In this document: positions 7,452 through 14,615 of the stretch, piece by piece
Layout: every line of letters begins with the position of its first letter
How positions within the stretch are numbered: the stretch's first letter is position 1
Assembly (NCBI GenBank): GCA_021732895.1
Contig: JAKFWE010000468.1
Location: 1-16,606, forward strand
Origin: Allobosea sp.
Lineage (GTDB): Bacteria > Pseudomonadota > Alphaproteobacteria > Rhizobiales > Beijerinckiaceae
Length of the DNA stretch: 16,606 nt
Direction: 5' to 3'
Notes under the pieces: model-generated
Databases searched by the model: none
Seen by the model: the letters and a program-made list of their open reading frames with translations, nothing else
Told to the model about the DNA's origin: nothing
Made by a program: the position numbers and the translations under genes

Positions 7452-7937
7452 TCAGAGCTGCTTGAGCAGCGCCTCGGCCCCGGAGATCTCGGCCTTGCCC
7501 GGCGCGTCCTCGACGTTGAGCGCCGCGACCTCGCCGTCCTTGACGATCATCGAATAGCGCTGCGACCGCATGCCGAGGCCGAAACCCGTGCCGTCGAGCG
7601 AAAGCCCGATCGCCTTGGCGAAATCGGCGTTGCCGTCGGAGAGGAAATCGATCACGCCGGCGCCGCCGGTCGCCTTCGACCACGCGTCCATGACGAAGAC
7701 GTCGTTGACGCCGGTGACCATGATCGCGTCGACGCCCTTGGCCTTGATCTCGTCGGCCTTGGCGACGAAGCCCGGCAGATGGTTCTTGTGGCAGGTCGGG
7801 GTGAAGGCGCCCGGGACGGCGAAGAGCACGACCGTCTTGCCCTTGAACAGATCGTCGGTCGTCCTGGCGGCCGGGCCGTCGGCCGTCATCATGCGGAACG
7901 TCGCCTGGGGCAGCTTGTCGCCCACCTTGATCGTCAT
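7452..7937 (-). CDS. Prx5-type peroxiredoxin (single cysteine)
   Basis: This 161-residue thiol peroxidase reduces H2O2 and organic hydroperoxides. The active-site signature PGAFTPTC (42-49) gives Cys49 as peroxidatic residue, with Pro42, Thr46 and a later conserved Arg in SQRYSM. This is the AhpC/TSA, Prx5/hybrid subgroup. No other cysteine exists in the protein, so there is no internal resolving cysteine and regeneration must come from glutathione/glutaredoxin or another thiol. There is no signal peptide, so it is cytoplasmic. ATG 7937 is chosen because GGAGA lies eight bases upstream and homologues start with this MTIKVGD-type segment. The upstream gene on the same strand is the DsbD-like protein, 50 bases away, and the mRNA between them can fold over the ribosome site. 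Confidence 0.95.
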   Translation of the reverse strand: MTIKVGDKLPQATFRMMTADGPAARTTDDLFKGKTVVLFAVPGAFTPTCHKNHLPGFVAKADEIKAKGVDAIMVTGVNDVFVMDAWSKATGGAGVIDFLSDGNADFAKAIGLSLDGTGFGLGMRSQRYSMIVKDGEVAALNVEDAPGKAEISGAEALLKQL

Positions 7938-7945
7938 GTCGCCAT

Positions 7946-7982
7946 TCTCCGTGAGAGCTTCGCCGGCGCGCCGGCACGGAGA
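7946..7982 (-). promoter_or_regulatory. Hairpin covering the peroxiredoxin ribosome binding site
   Basis: Minus-strand sequence has TCTCCGTG (7982-7975) and CACGGAGA (7953-7946), a perfect eight-base inverted repeat. The second arm contains the GGAGA Shine-Dalgarno of the peroxiredoxin gene. Between the arms lies the self-complementary 14-mer GCCGGCGCGCCGGC (7975-7962), able to form an inner hairpin. Folding would block ribosome access, while translating ribosomes ending at the upstream TAA (7988-7990) could open it. The base pairing is seen in sequence; the regulatory effect is inferred. Confidence 0.5.
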
Positions 7983-7987
7983 CGGAA

Positions 7988-8851
7988 TTAGGGCTTGGCC
8001 GCCGGGATGTCGAGTTCCACCCGCGCCTCGACCGGCGCCGGCTTGCCGCGCACGGTGACGATGAAGGGCACCGGGCCGGCCGCGCCCTTCGGGCGCTCCT
8101 TCAGGATCACGCTGGCCATGACGCCGCCGTCCGGCTGCGGCGCCAGCACAGGTCGGCCGAACGACCACATGCCGGGTCCCTCGACGAAAACATCCTCGAT
8201 CACGCCTTCCGGGGGCGCGCGCAGCAGGATGCGCAGCGAGAAATCCGCGGTGACGGCCTCGTCCGACTTCACCGCCAGGAGCGCGAGCTTGTCCTTCTGC
8301 GGTCCGAGCTTCACCGGCGCCGGCACCCGCGCCTCATAAGCCTCAAGCCGCGGCGAGGTCACGGAGGTGACGCCCGGTTCGAGCCAGAGCCGGGCCTCGC
8401 CCTTGGCGGGAATGCAGATGCGGTCGCACACGGCGTAGTCGAGCTGCAGCACGAGCGTCACCGGCTTGCCCGGATCGACCGGCTGCACGGAAACCGGGAT
8501 CACCACCTCCCCGACATAGCCGACAGCGAACCCGGTCGCGTCCTCGAAGCGCTCCGGCGCCGGCCAGCGCACGTCGAGCCCGCCGACATTGACCGATCCG
8601 CTCCAGTCGAAGACCGGCGGCACGCCGCTGTCGCCGGGCGTGCGCCAATAGGTCTTGAACCCCGGGTTCATGACGATTTCGACGCCGACGCGCTGCTTGC
8701 CCGAGACCGCGGTGGCGCCCGCGATCAGTCGCATCGACGAATGCGAGCCTTTCGACCATGCCGAAAAGGCCGCATCCTGCGCCAGCAGCGCCGGGGCGGC
8801 CATGACCGCCGAAGCGGCCACGACAGGGATCAGGATCAGAGGAGACTTCAC
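7988..8851 (-). CDS. Secreted DsbD-alpha-like thiol domain protein
   Basis: This 287-residue protein resembles the N-terminal periplasmic domain of DsbD/ScsB thiol-disulfide transporters, but without the membrane domain or C-terminal thioredoxin domain. The N-terminus (Lys2, hydrophobic to about 23, likely cut after ALLA at 24) is a signal peptide, so it should be periplasmic or lipid-free envelope. The conserved core includes GFKTYWRTPGDSG (64-76) and the redox pair Cys142-x3-Cys146 in YAVCDRICIP. It may receive electrons from a membrane partner and pass them to periplasmic substrates such as copper-handling or cytochrome-maturation proteins, but that is inference. GTG 8851 is preferred over a longer ATG start at 8908 because it gives a clean signal peptide. 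No strong ribosome site is visible. Cotranscribed with the peroxiredoxin. Confidence 0.82.
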   Translation of the reverse strand: MKSPLILIPVVAASAVMAAPALLAQDAAFSAWSKGSHSSMRLIAGATAVSGKQRVGVEIVMNPGFKTYWRTPGDSGVPPVFDWSGSVNVGGLDVRWPAPERFEDATGFAVGYVGEVVIPVSVQPVDPGKPVTLVLQLDYAVCDRICIPAKGEARLWLEPGVTSVTSPRLEAYEARVPAPVKLGPQKDKLALLAVKSDEAVTADFSLRILLRAPPEGVIEDVFVEGPGMWSFGRPVLAPQPDGGVMASVILKERPKGAAGPVPFIVTVRGKPAPVEARVELDIPAAKP

Positions 8852-9014
8852 GGCACTCGTCTTAAGCCAAGGCGCGCATGTTTGCGACCCACACTGTCTG
8901 GACCTCATTCAACGATCCTGTGACCTCGAGGCTGCCGCATGATTGCGGCGCATTCGCGATGTCGCGCCGATCGCTCGTCAGCCCGGTTTCCAGCGACGCC
9001 GAATCTGTCCTAGC

Positions 9015-9635
9015 ATGCCCGCCATGAGGATCGGCTCGAACCACCGTGTCAGCGGCCGCAGCTATCTCGACGGGCAATGCCTGATCGCGATGCCGGGCAT
9101 GGCCGATACGCGCTTCAACCGCAGCGTCGTTTATGTTTGCGCCCATTCCGAGGATGGCGCCATGGGCATCATCGTCAACAAGCCCGCTGGCGACACGAAG
9201 TTTCCCGATCTCCTGGTCCAGCTCGACGTCATTCCCTCGAGCGAGTTGATCCGCCTGCCGAGCCAGGCCGAGCGCCTGCAGGTGCTGCGCGGCGGCCCGG
9301 TCGAGACCAAGCGGGGCTTCGTGCTTCACACCGCCGACTTCTTCCTCGAATCGGCGACCCTGCCGATCGACGACGGCATCTGCCTGACCGCGACGCTGGA
9401 CATCCTGCGCGCCATCGCGATCGGCAGCGGTCCCGAGAGCGCCGTGCTGGCGCTCGGCTATGCCGGTTGGGGCGCGGGCCAGCTCGAAGCCGAGATCCAG
9501 TCCAATGGCTGGTTGCATTGCGAGGCCGATCCGGAATTGCTGTTCGACGACGGCATCGACACGAAATACCAGCGCGCGCTCGGCAAGATCGGCATCGATC
9601 CGGCCTTCCTCTCGCGCGAGGCCGGGCACGCCTGA
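9015..9635 (+). CDS. YqgE/AlgH family protein (DUF179)
   Basis: This 206-residue protein matches the YqgE/AlgH family, widespread in proteobacteria and of poorly defined function; AlgH was linked to alginate regulation in Pseudomonas. Hallmarks are FNRSVVYVCAHSEDGAMG then IIVNKPA (34-57), the GGPV segment (93-96) and ALGYAGWGAGQLEAEI (146-161). Length is normal. There is no signal peptide, so it is cytoplasmic. The start is uncertain between ATG 9015 and ATG 9024: neither has a visible Shine-Dalgarno, and the frame is open upstream to 8943 without conserved sequence. It is divergent from the DsbD-like gene and converges with the c-di-GMP gene, 25 bases apart. Confidence 0.92.
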   Translation: MPAMRIGSNHRVSGRSYLDGQCLIAMPGMADTRFNRSVVYVCAHSEDGAMGIIVNKPAGDTKFPDLLVQLDVIPSSELIRLPSQAERLQVLRGGPVETKRGFVLHTADFFLESATLPIDDGICLTATLDILRAIAIGSGPESAVLALGYAGWGAGQLEAEIQSNGWLHCEADPELLFDDGIDTKYQRALGKIGIDPAFLSREAGHA

Positions 9636-9660
9636 GCCTTCCCGCCTCAGGGGAGACCGA

Positions 9661-12603
9661 TCAGGCGGCCTCGCTCGCGGTCGCCGCCGCCGCCCCCACC
9701 AGCCTGCGCGCCTCGGCCGCGCTCATCGGCTGGCCGAAAATGTAGCCCTGCGCGTACTGGCAGCCGAGCTGGTAGAGTTCGATGGCGTCCGACTCGCTCT
9801 CCGCCCCTTCCGCCACGACATCCATGCGCAGGTCGGCGGCGAGCTGGACGATCGAACGCAGGATCACCGGCGGCTTGCCGGCGCCCATCTGGCGCACGAA
9901 GCTCTGATCGACCTTGATCGTGTCGAACGGGAAGCGCTGCAGATAGGACAGCGAGGAATAGCCCGTGCCGAAATCGTCGAGCGAGAGGCCGGCTCCGAGA
10001 TCGCGGATTCGGCCGAGCATCTGGGCGGCGTATTCTGGGTTCTCCATCACCAGGCTTTCGGTGATCTCGAGTTTCAGCGTGCCGGGCAGGACGCGCCGCC
10101 GCGCCAGCACGGTCTTGACGTCGTGCAGCAGGTCGTGGCGCAGGAGCTGGCGCGAGGAGACGTTGACGCTGGCGAAGATCGGCGGATCGACCTCGAGCGC
10201 CGCCTGCCAGGCCGCGAGCTCGCGCGCCGTGCGGTCCATCACATAGACGCCGAGATCGATGATCAGTCCGGTCTCCTCGGCGATGGCCAGGAAATCCTGG
10301 GGCAGCAGCCGGCCCTCGCGCGGGTGGTCCCAGCGCACGAGCGCCTCGAAGCCGGCGATGGTTCGGTCCTCCAGCCGTACGATCGGCTGGTACATCACCT
10401 GGATTTCGCCGCGCTCGATGGCGCGGCGCAGATCGCTCTCGAGCGCCAGCCGGTCGTTCCGGTCGGTCCGCATCGCCGGCACGAAGATCTCGATCCTGGC
10501 CCCGCCCTGGCGCTTGGCGTGAGCCATGGCGAGTTCGGCGTTCTTCAGGCTGTCGTCCTTGCGCGCCGCCTGCGCCGGATCGAACAGCGCCAGCCCGATC
10601 GAGGGCGTCAGGAAGATCTCGCGCTCGGCGAAGGTTACCGGCGTCGCGATGGCGCGCCGCACCAGCTCCGCCAGCGCCAGGATGCGCTCGGGATCGCGCT
10701 CCGAGACCAGGATCATTGCGAAGGTGTCGCCGCCGATCCGGGCGAGCGTGTCCTGCGCCCTCAGCAGCCGGCCGAGCCGGCGCGCCAGCGTCAGCAGGAT
10801 CGAATCGCCGGCCGAGAAGCCGACCGATTCGTTGACCTGCTTGAAGCGGTCGATGTCGATCACGATCACGGTCGGACGGATCGAGTCGTCGGCGCGGCAG
10901 AAGCCGAACACCGCGCTGAGCCGATCCTGGAACAGCTTGCGGTTGGGCAGCCCGGTCAGGTTGTCGTGAACGGCGTCGTGCAGCATGCGCTCCTGCGCCG
11001 TGCGCTGCTCGGTGACGTCCGAAAGGGTGCCGATGACGCGGGTCACCTCGCTGTCGTTCCCGATCACGGGACGCGATTTCAGGTTGAACCAGTGGTAGGC
11101 GCCGTTGCTCGCGCGCAGCCTGAAATCCAGGTTGAGCCGGCCGCGGCGCTGCTCCAGCACCGAATCGAGCGTGACGCGATAGCGATCGCGGTCGCCGACA
11201 TGCATGTATTCGAGCCAGCGCGCCGCCGAGCCTTCGAGCGCGCCGCGCGGCAGTCCAAGCAGCGTCTCGATCTGCGGCGAGACGAAAATCTTGTCCGAAC
11301 CGACGTCCCAGTCGAAAACGAGGTCGCCCGAGCCCGCCAGCGCCAGCGCCCGCCGCTCCGTGTCCGAAACCAGCCCCTGCGCCAGCGCCCCGCCGGCGAA
11401 GGCGTGCTGGATCACGGTGAAGCCGATCAGCAGCACGATCAGGACGAGCCCGCCGAGCAGCGCCGGGGCGGCGAGGTCGCGGGTGAACTGCCCGGTCACG
11501 GTGAAGCCGGCCGCCGTCACCCAGACCGCAAGCAGGAACCATGTCGGGATCAGCATCACGGCCCGCTCGTAGCCATGCGTCGCCAGATGCAGGATCAGCA
11601 CTAACCCGACCGCCGCCACCGCCGCGATCGAGATGCGCGCCACGCCCGACGCCATCGGCGCATCGAACACGGCGAGCCCGATCAGCCCGGCGAGGCCGAG
11701 CATCCAGACGATGGTCACGTGGCTGTAGCGCACGTGCCAGCGCGAGAGGTTGAGATAGGCGAACAGGAAGACCAGCAGCGTCGCCGCGAGAACGACCTCC
11801 GCGCCGGCCCGGTAGATCCGTTCGATCGCCGGCGTCAGCGGAAAGATGCGCTGGAAGAAGCCGAAATCGAGGCCGGCATAGGCCAGCACCGCCCAGGCCA
11901 GCGCTGCGGCGGCGGGAAAGATCACCGCCCCCTTGACCACGAAGATGATCGTCAGGAACAGCGCCAGCAGGCCCGCGATGCCGATGATGATGCCCTTGTA
12001 GAGCGTCAGCCCGTTGGTCTTCTGCCGATAGGCCTCCTGTTCGAACAGATAGAGTTGCGGCAGGTTCGGAGATTTCAGCTCCGCGACGAAGGTCACGGTG
12101 GTGCCGGGGTCGAGCGTGATCAGGAACACGTCGGCGTCCGGGCTCTCCTCGCGCTCGGGCCGCAGGCCCTGGCTCGCGGTGATCGCCTCGATCCGGGTGT
12201 CGCCGAGATCGGGCCAGATCACGCCGGAGCCGATCAGCCGGTGGAACGGCGCGACCAGGAGCCGGTCGATCTGCTCGTCGGAATCGTTGGTCAGCGCGAA
12301 CACGATCCAGTCCGGCCGCGCCCCGGATTCGCGCGCCCTGACCGCGATCCGGCGCACGATGCCGTCGGCCCCCGGCGCGGTCGATATCTGGATGACGTCG
12401 CCGTCGGAGCGGTTGCGTTCGACGATGCCGGTCAGGTCGATGACGGCCGAATCCACCGGCACGCGCACCGCTTCGACGGCACGCGCGGGCGAGGTCGCCT
12501 CGACCACGAAAAGCAGGACCAGTCCCGCGATGGCGAGGCCCAGCCTGGACAATCGATCGAGCGGCGACAGGCGCGGCTGTGCTCTGGGGCGGGGCGTTCT
12601 CAT
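9661..12603 (-). CDS. Seven-TM sensor, PAS, degenerate GGDEF and EAL phosphodiesterase
   Basis: 980 residues. An N-terminal signal/anchor (21-42) precedes a beta-rich extracytoplasmic region (about 45-195) and about seven membrane helices (200-405), a 7TMR-DISM-like layout. A PAS domain (about 415-535), GGDEF (about 540-705) and EAL (about 715-970) follow in the cytoplasm. The GGDEF domain has DNLTGLPNR and DIDRFKQVN but reads GGDTF (624-628) and has Phe596 instead of the usual His, so cyclase activity is probably lost. An RxxD I-site (Arg615-Asp618) remains. The EAL domain is complete: Glu753, Asn814, Glu846, Asp876/877, Lys897, Glu932, Gln952, so it should hydrolyse c-di-GMP. ATG 12603 has a GGGGAAGAG ribosome site. 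It lies 81 bases after the RimJ-like gene, possibly in the same transcript. Confidence 0.93.
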   Translation of the reverse strand: MRTPRPRAQPRLSPLDRLSRLGLAIAGLVLLFVVEATSPARAVEAVRVPVDSAVIDLTGIVERNRSDGDVIQISTAPGADGIVRRIAVRARESGARPDWIVFALTNDSDEQIDRLLVAPFHRLIGSGVIWPDLGDTRIEAITASQGLRPEREESPDADVFLITLDPGTTVTFVAELKSPNLPQLYLFEQEAYRQKTNGLTLYKGIIIGIAGLLALFLTIIFVVKGAVIFPAAAALAWAVLAYAGLDFGFFQRIFPLTPAIERIYRAGAEVVLAATLLVFLFAYLNLSRWHVRYSHVTIVWMLGLAGLIGLAVFDAPMASGVARISIAAVAAVGLVLILHLATHGYERAVMLIPTWFLLAVWVTAAGFTVTGQFTRDLAAPALLGGLVLIVLLIGFTVIQHAFAGGALAQGLVSDTERRALALAGSGDLVFDWDVGSDKIFVSPQIETLLGLPRGALEGSAARWLEYMHVGDRDRYRVTLDSVLEQRRGRLNLDFRLRASNGAYHWFNLKSRPVIGNDSEVTRVIGTLSDVTEQRTAQERMLHDAVHDNLTGLPNRKLFQDRLSAVFGFCRADDSIRPTVIVIDIDRFKQVNESVGFSAGDSILLTLARRLGRLLRAQDTLARIGGDTFAMILVSERDPERILALAELVRRAIATPVTFAEREIFLTPSIGLALFDPAQAARKDDSLKNAELAMAHAKRQGGARIEIFVPAMRTDRNDRLALESDLRRAIERGEIQVMYQPIVRLEDRTIAGFEALVRWDHPREGRLLPQDFLAIAEETGLIIDLGVYVMDRTARELAAWQAALEVDPPIFASVNVSSRQLLRHDLLHDVKTVLARRRVLPGTLKLEITESLVMENPEYAAQMLGRIRDLGAGLSLDDFGTGYSSLSYLQRFPFDTIKVDQSFVRQMGAGKPPVILRSIVQLAADLRMDVVAEGAESESDAIELYQLGCQYAQGYIFGQPMSAAEARRLVGAAAATASEAA

Positions 12604-12684
12604 TCGTCTCTTCCCCGCCAGTCGTATCGACGGCTCATGGCGAGGGCAAGGCGGTCGAAGGGGCGGGAGAGGTCGTGCGCGAGG

Positions 12685-13287
12685 TCATGCGCGGGCCTCG
12701 TCGCCGAGCCGGTCGCTCGACAGCACGCCGTACAGAAAGTGGTCGGCCCAGACGCCGTTGATGCGCAGATAGGCCCGCGCCTCGCCCTCGCGCTGGAAGC
12801 CGACACGCTCCAGCAGCCGGCGCGAGGCGAGGTTGTTGGGCAGGCAGGCGGCCTCGACCCGATGCAGCGCGAGATCGCTGAAGGCGAAACGCAGCGCGCC
12901 GCGCACGGCTTCGGTCATATGGCCCTTGCCGGCGTGACGCTCGCCCATCCAGTAGCCCAGCGTGCAGGCCTGCGCGACGCCGCGGCGCACGAGGCCGAGC
13001 GTCAGGCCGCCGAGCAGCATGTCGCTGCGTGCGTCGATGATGAACAGCGAATAGGCCTCGTCGCTGGCGATCTCGCGGGCGGCGCGCTTCACCCGCATGC
13101 GAAACGAGGTTCGGGTCAGGTCGTCTTCGTTCCAGACCGGCTCCCACGGCGTCAGGAAGGCGCGGCTTTCCATGCGCAGCACGGCCCAGGCCGCGTAGTC
13201 GGTCGCCAGCGGCGCGCGCAGCACGAGATTCGGCGTCCGGACCAGCGGCCGCGCCGGCGGGTCGGTCGAGAAGCGAAACAGCGCCAC
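12685..13287 (-). CDS. RimJ/RimL-type GNAT acetyltransferase
   Basis: This 200-residue protein has the GNAT fold of the ribosomal-protein alanine acetyltransferase group. An N-terminal TPNLVLRAPLATDYAAW segment (18-34) and PWEPVWNEDDLT (47-58) come first, then GYWMGERHAGKGHMTEAV (111-128) with the RHAGKG acetyl-CoA loop (117-122). It ends with the usual LHRVEAACLPNNLASRRLLERVGF stretch. RimJ/RimL acetylate N-termini of ribosomal proteins, but many relatives act on other substrates, so the target is open. The start is GTG 13287, five bases after the M16 peptidase stop. The frame is open for another 450 codons upstream, but only as an out-of-frame shadow of the peptidase gene. Confidence 0.88.
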   Translation of the reverse strand: MALFRFSTDPPARPLVRTPNLVLRAPLATDYAAWAVLRMESRAFLTPWEPVWNEDDLTRTSFRMRVKRAAREIASDEAYSLFIIDARSDMLLGGLTLGLVRRGVAQACTLGYWMGERHAGKGHMTEAVRGALRFAFSDLALHRVEAACLPNNLASRRLLERVGFQREGEARAYLRINGVWADHFLYGVLSSDRLGDEARA

Positions 13288-13292
13288 GGCGC

Positions 13293-14615
13293 TCAGGCCC
13301 CGGCGAGGCGGCGCAGCGCCGCCGCCTTGGGCAGACCCTTCAGCGGCCCGACCGCCGCCAGGGTGGGCTGATGTCCGACCAGGGAACGCCCGGCCGCGCG
13401 GACATCCTCCAGCGTCACCGCCTCCAGACGCCGCGTCAGCTCCTCGCGCGGGATCGCCCGGCCGAAAAGCAGCACCTGCCTCGCCATCTGTTCGAGTTTG
13501 CCGCCCGGACTTTCCAGCGAGCCGAGAAGCCCGACCTTCATTTGCGCGCGGGCGCGATGGACCTCGGCGGCGTTGACGTCTTCGGCCGCCTGGCGCAGGC
13601 AGCCGAGCGCGACCTCGACGAGTTCGCCGACATCCTCCGGCGCCGTGCCGGCGCCGATCCCGAACACGCCGCAATCGGAAAACGGCCAGTGGAATGCGTC
13701 GATCGAATAGGCCAGACCGCGCTGCTCCCGCACCTCCTGGAACAGCCGCGAGGACAGGCCGCCGCCGAGCACCGAGGAGAAGATCTGGAGCGGGTAGTGC
13801 GCGCCGTTCGCGAAGCCCTGGCCCGGAAAGCCCAGCACGAGATGGACCTGCTCGTCGTCGCCGCGGACGCGCGCCTCGCCGCCGCGATAGGCGCCCGCCA
13901 CGCGTTCGGCCTGCGCGCCGGCGCCTCTCGGCAGCCTGTCCAGATGCTCGGCCGCCAGCGCGACCAGTTCGGCGTGATCGACCGCGCCGGACGCCGCCAG
14001 AACCATGTTCCCGGCATGGTAGTTGCGCGCCAGATAGGCCCGGATCGCCGCAGGCGTGAAGCCCTTGACGGTCTTGCTGGTTCCGAGAATCGGCCGGCCG
14101 AGCGGCTGATCGGGGAAGGCGGCCTCGAGGAAACGGTCGTAGACGAGATCGTCCGGCATGTCGGCGACGGCGCCGATTTCCTGCAGGATGACGCCTTTTT
14201 CGCGGGCCAGCTCCTCTTCGGTCAGCGCCGGCCCGGTCAGGATATCGGCGAGGATGTCGACCGCCAGCCCCAGATCCTTGCCGAGCACGCGGGCCGTGTA
14301 GCAGGTGTATTCGACGCTGGTGGCCGCGTTCAGGTCGCCGCCGACGCTCTCGATCTCCTCGGCGATCTGCAGGGCGCTGCGCCGCGCCGTGCCCTTGAAC
14401 GCCATGTGCTCCAGCAGATGCGCGAGCCCGTGCTCGTCCTGCCGCTCGTCGCGCGAGCCCGCGCCGATCCAGATGCCGAGCGAGACGGTCGCGGCGTGGT
14501 CCATCCGCTGCGAGACGACGCGTAGGCCGGACGGCAGCGTGGTCAGGTCGACGTCGGGGTCGTGCGCGCCCGCGCCCGAGGTCGCCAGATCGATTTCTCC
14601 GACGGGCTCGCTCAT
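13293..14615 (-). CDS. M16B zinc peptidase, processing-peptidase type
   Basis: This 440-residue protein belongs to the insulinase/mitochondrial-processing-peptidase family. The inverted zinc motif is His66-Leu-Leu-Glu69-His70 (HLLEH), and the third ligand Glu146 (LQEIGAV) follows at the standard 76-residue distance, so this is the catalytic (beta-MPP-like) form. Further family segments are FKGT (73-76), AATSVEYTCY (97-106), LGGGLSSRLFQEVREQRGLAYS in the C-terminal half, and an LVGHQPTLAAVGP ending. There is no signal peptide, so a cytoplasmic location is likely. The start ATG overlaps the thrC stop as ATGA, with GGAG seven bases upstream. The frame is open upstream to 14708, inside thrC. Bacterial substrates of this group are mostly unknown. 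Confidence 0.95.
   Translation of the reverse strand: MSEPVGEIDLATSGAGAHDPDVDLTTLPSGLRVVSQRMDHAATVSLGIWIGAGSRDERQDEHGLAHLLEHMAFKGTARRSALQIAEEIESVGGDLNAATSVEYTCYTARVLGKDLGLAVDILADILTGPALTEEELAREKGVILQEIGAVADMPDDLVYDRFLEAAFPDQPLGRPILGTSKTVKGFTPAAIRAYLARNYHAGNMVLAASGAVDHAELVALAAEHLDRLPRGAGAQAERVAGAYRGGEARVRGDDEQVHLVLGFPGQGFANGAHYPLQIFSSVLGGGLSSRLFQEVREQRGLAYSIDAFHWPFSDCGVFGIGAGTAPEDVGELVEVALGCLRQAAEDVNAAEVHRARAQMKVGLLGSLESPGGKLEQMARQVLLFGRAIPREELTRRLEAVTLEDVRAAGRSLVGHQPTLAAVGPLKGLPKAAALRRLAGA

Noticed and set aside
9629..9667. Inverted repeats CGCCTGA/TCAGGCG and CCTGAG/CTCAGG between yqgE and the c-di-GMP gene
   Set aside because: The outer repeat again follows from facing TGA stops; the inner stem is six bases with a nine-base loop and no T-run. 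A two-way terminator is possible but not supported.
12621..12649. TTGCCC-17-TACGAC as promoter of the c-di-GMP gene
   Set aside because: The -10 matches only 3 of 6, and the implied start near 12614 would cut off part of the gene's good ribosome site.
9460..13371. Long plus-strand open frames (up to about 714 codons) opposite the GGDEF/EAL and acetyltransferase genes
   Set aside because: They are Arg/Glu/His/Gln-rich antisense shadows without domains or ribosome sites, over a gene whose domain motifs are clear.
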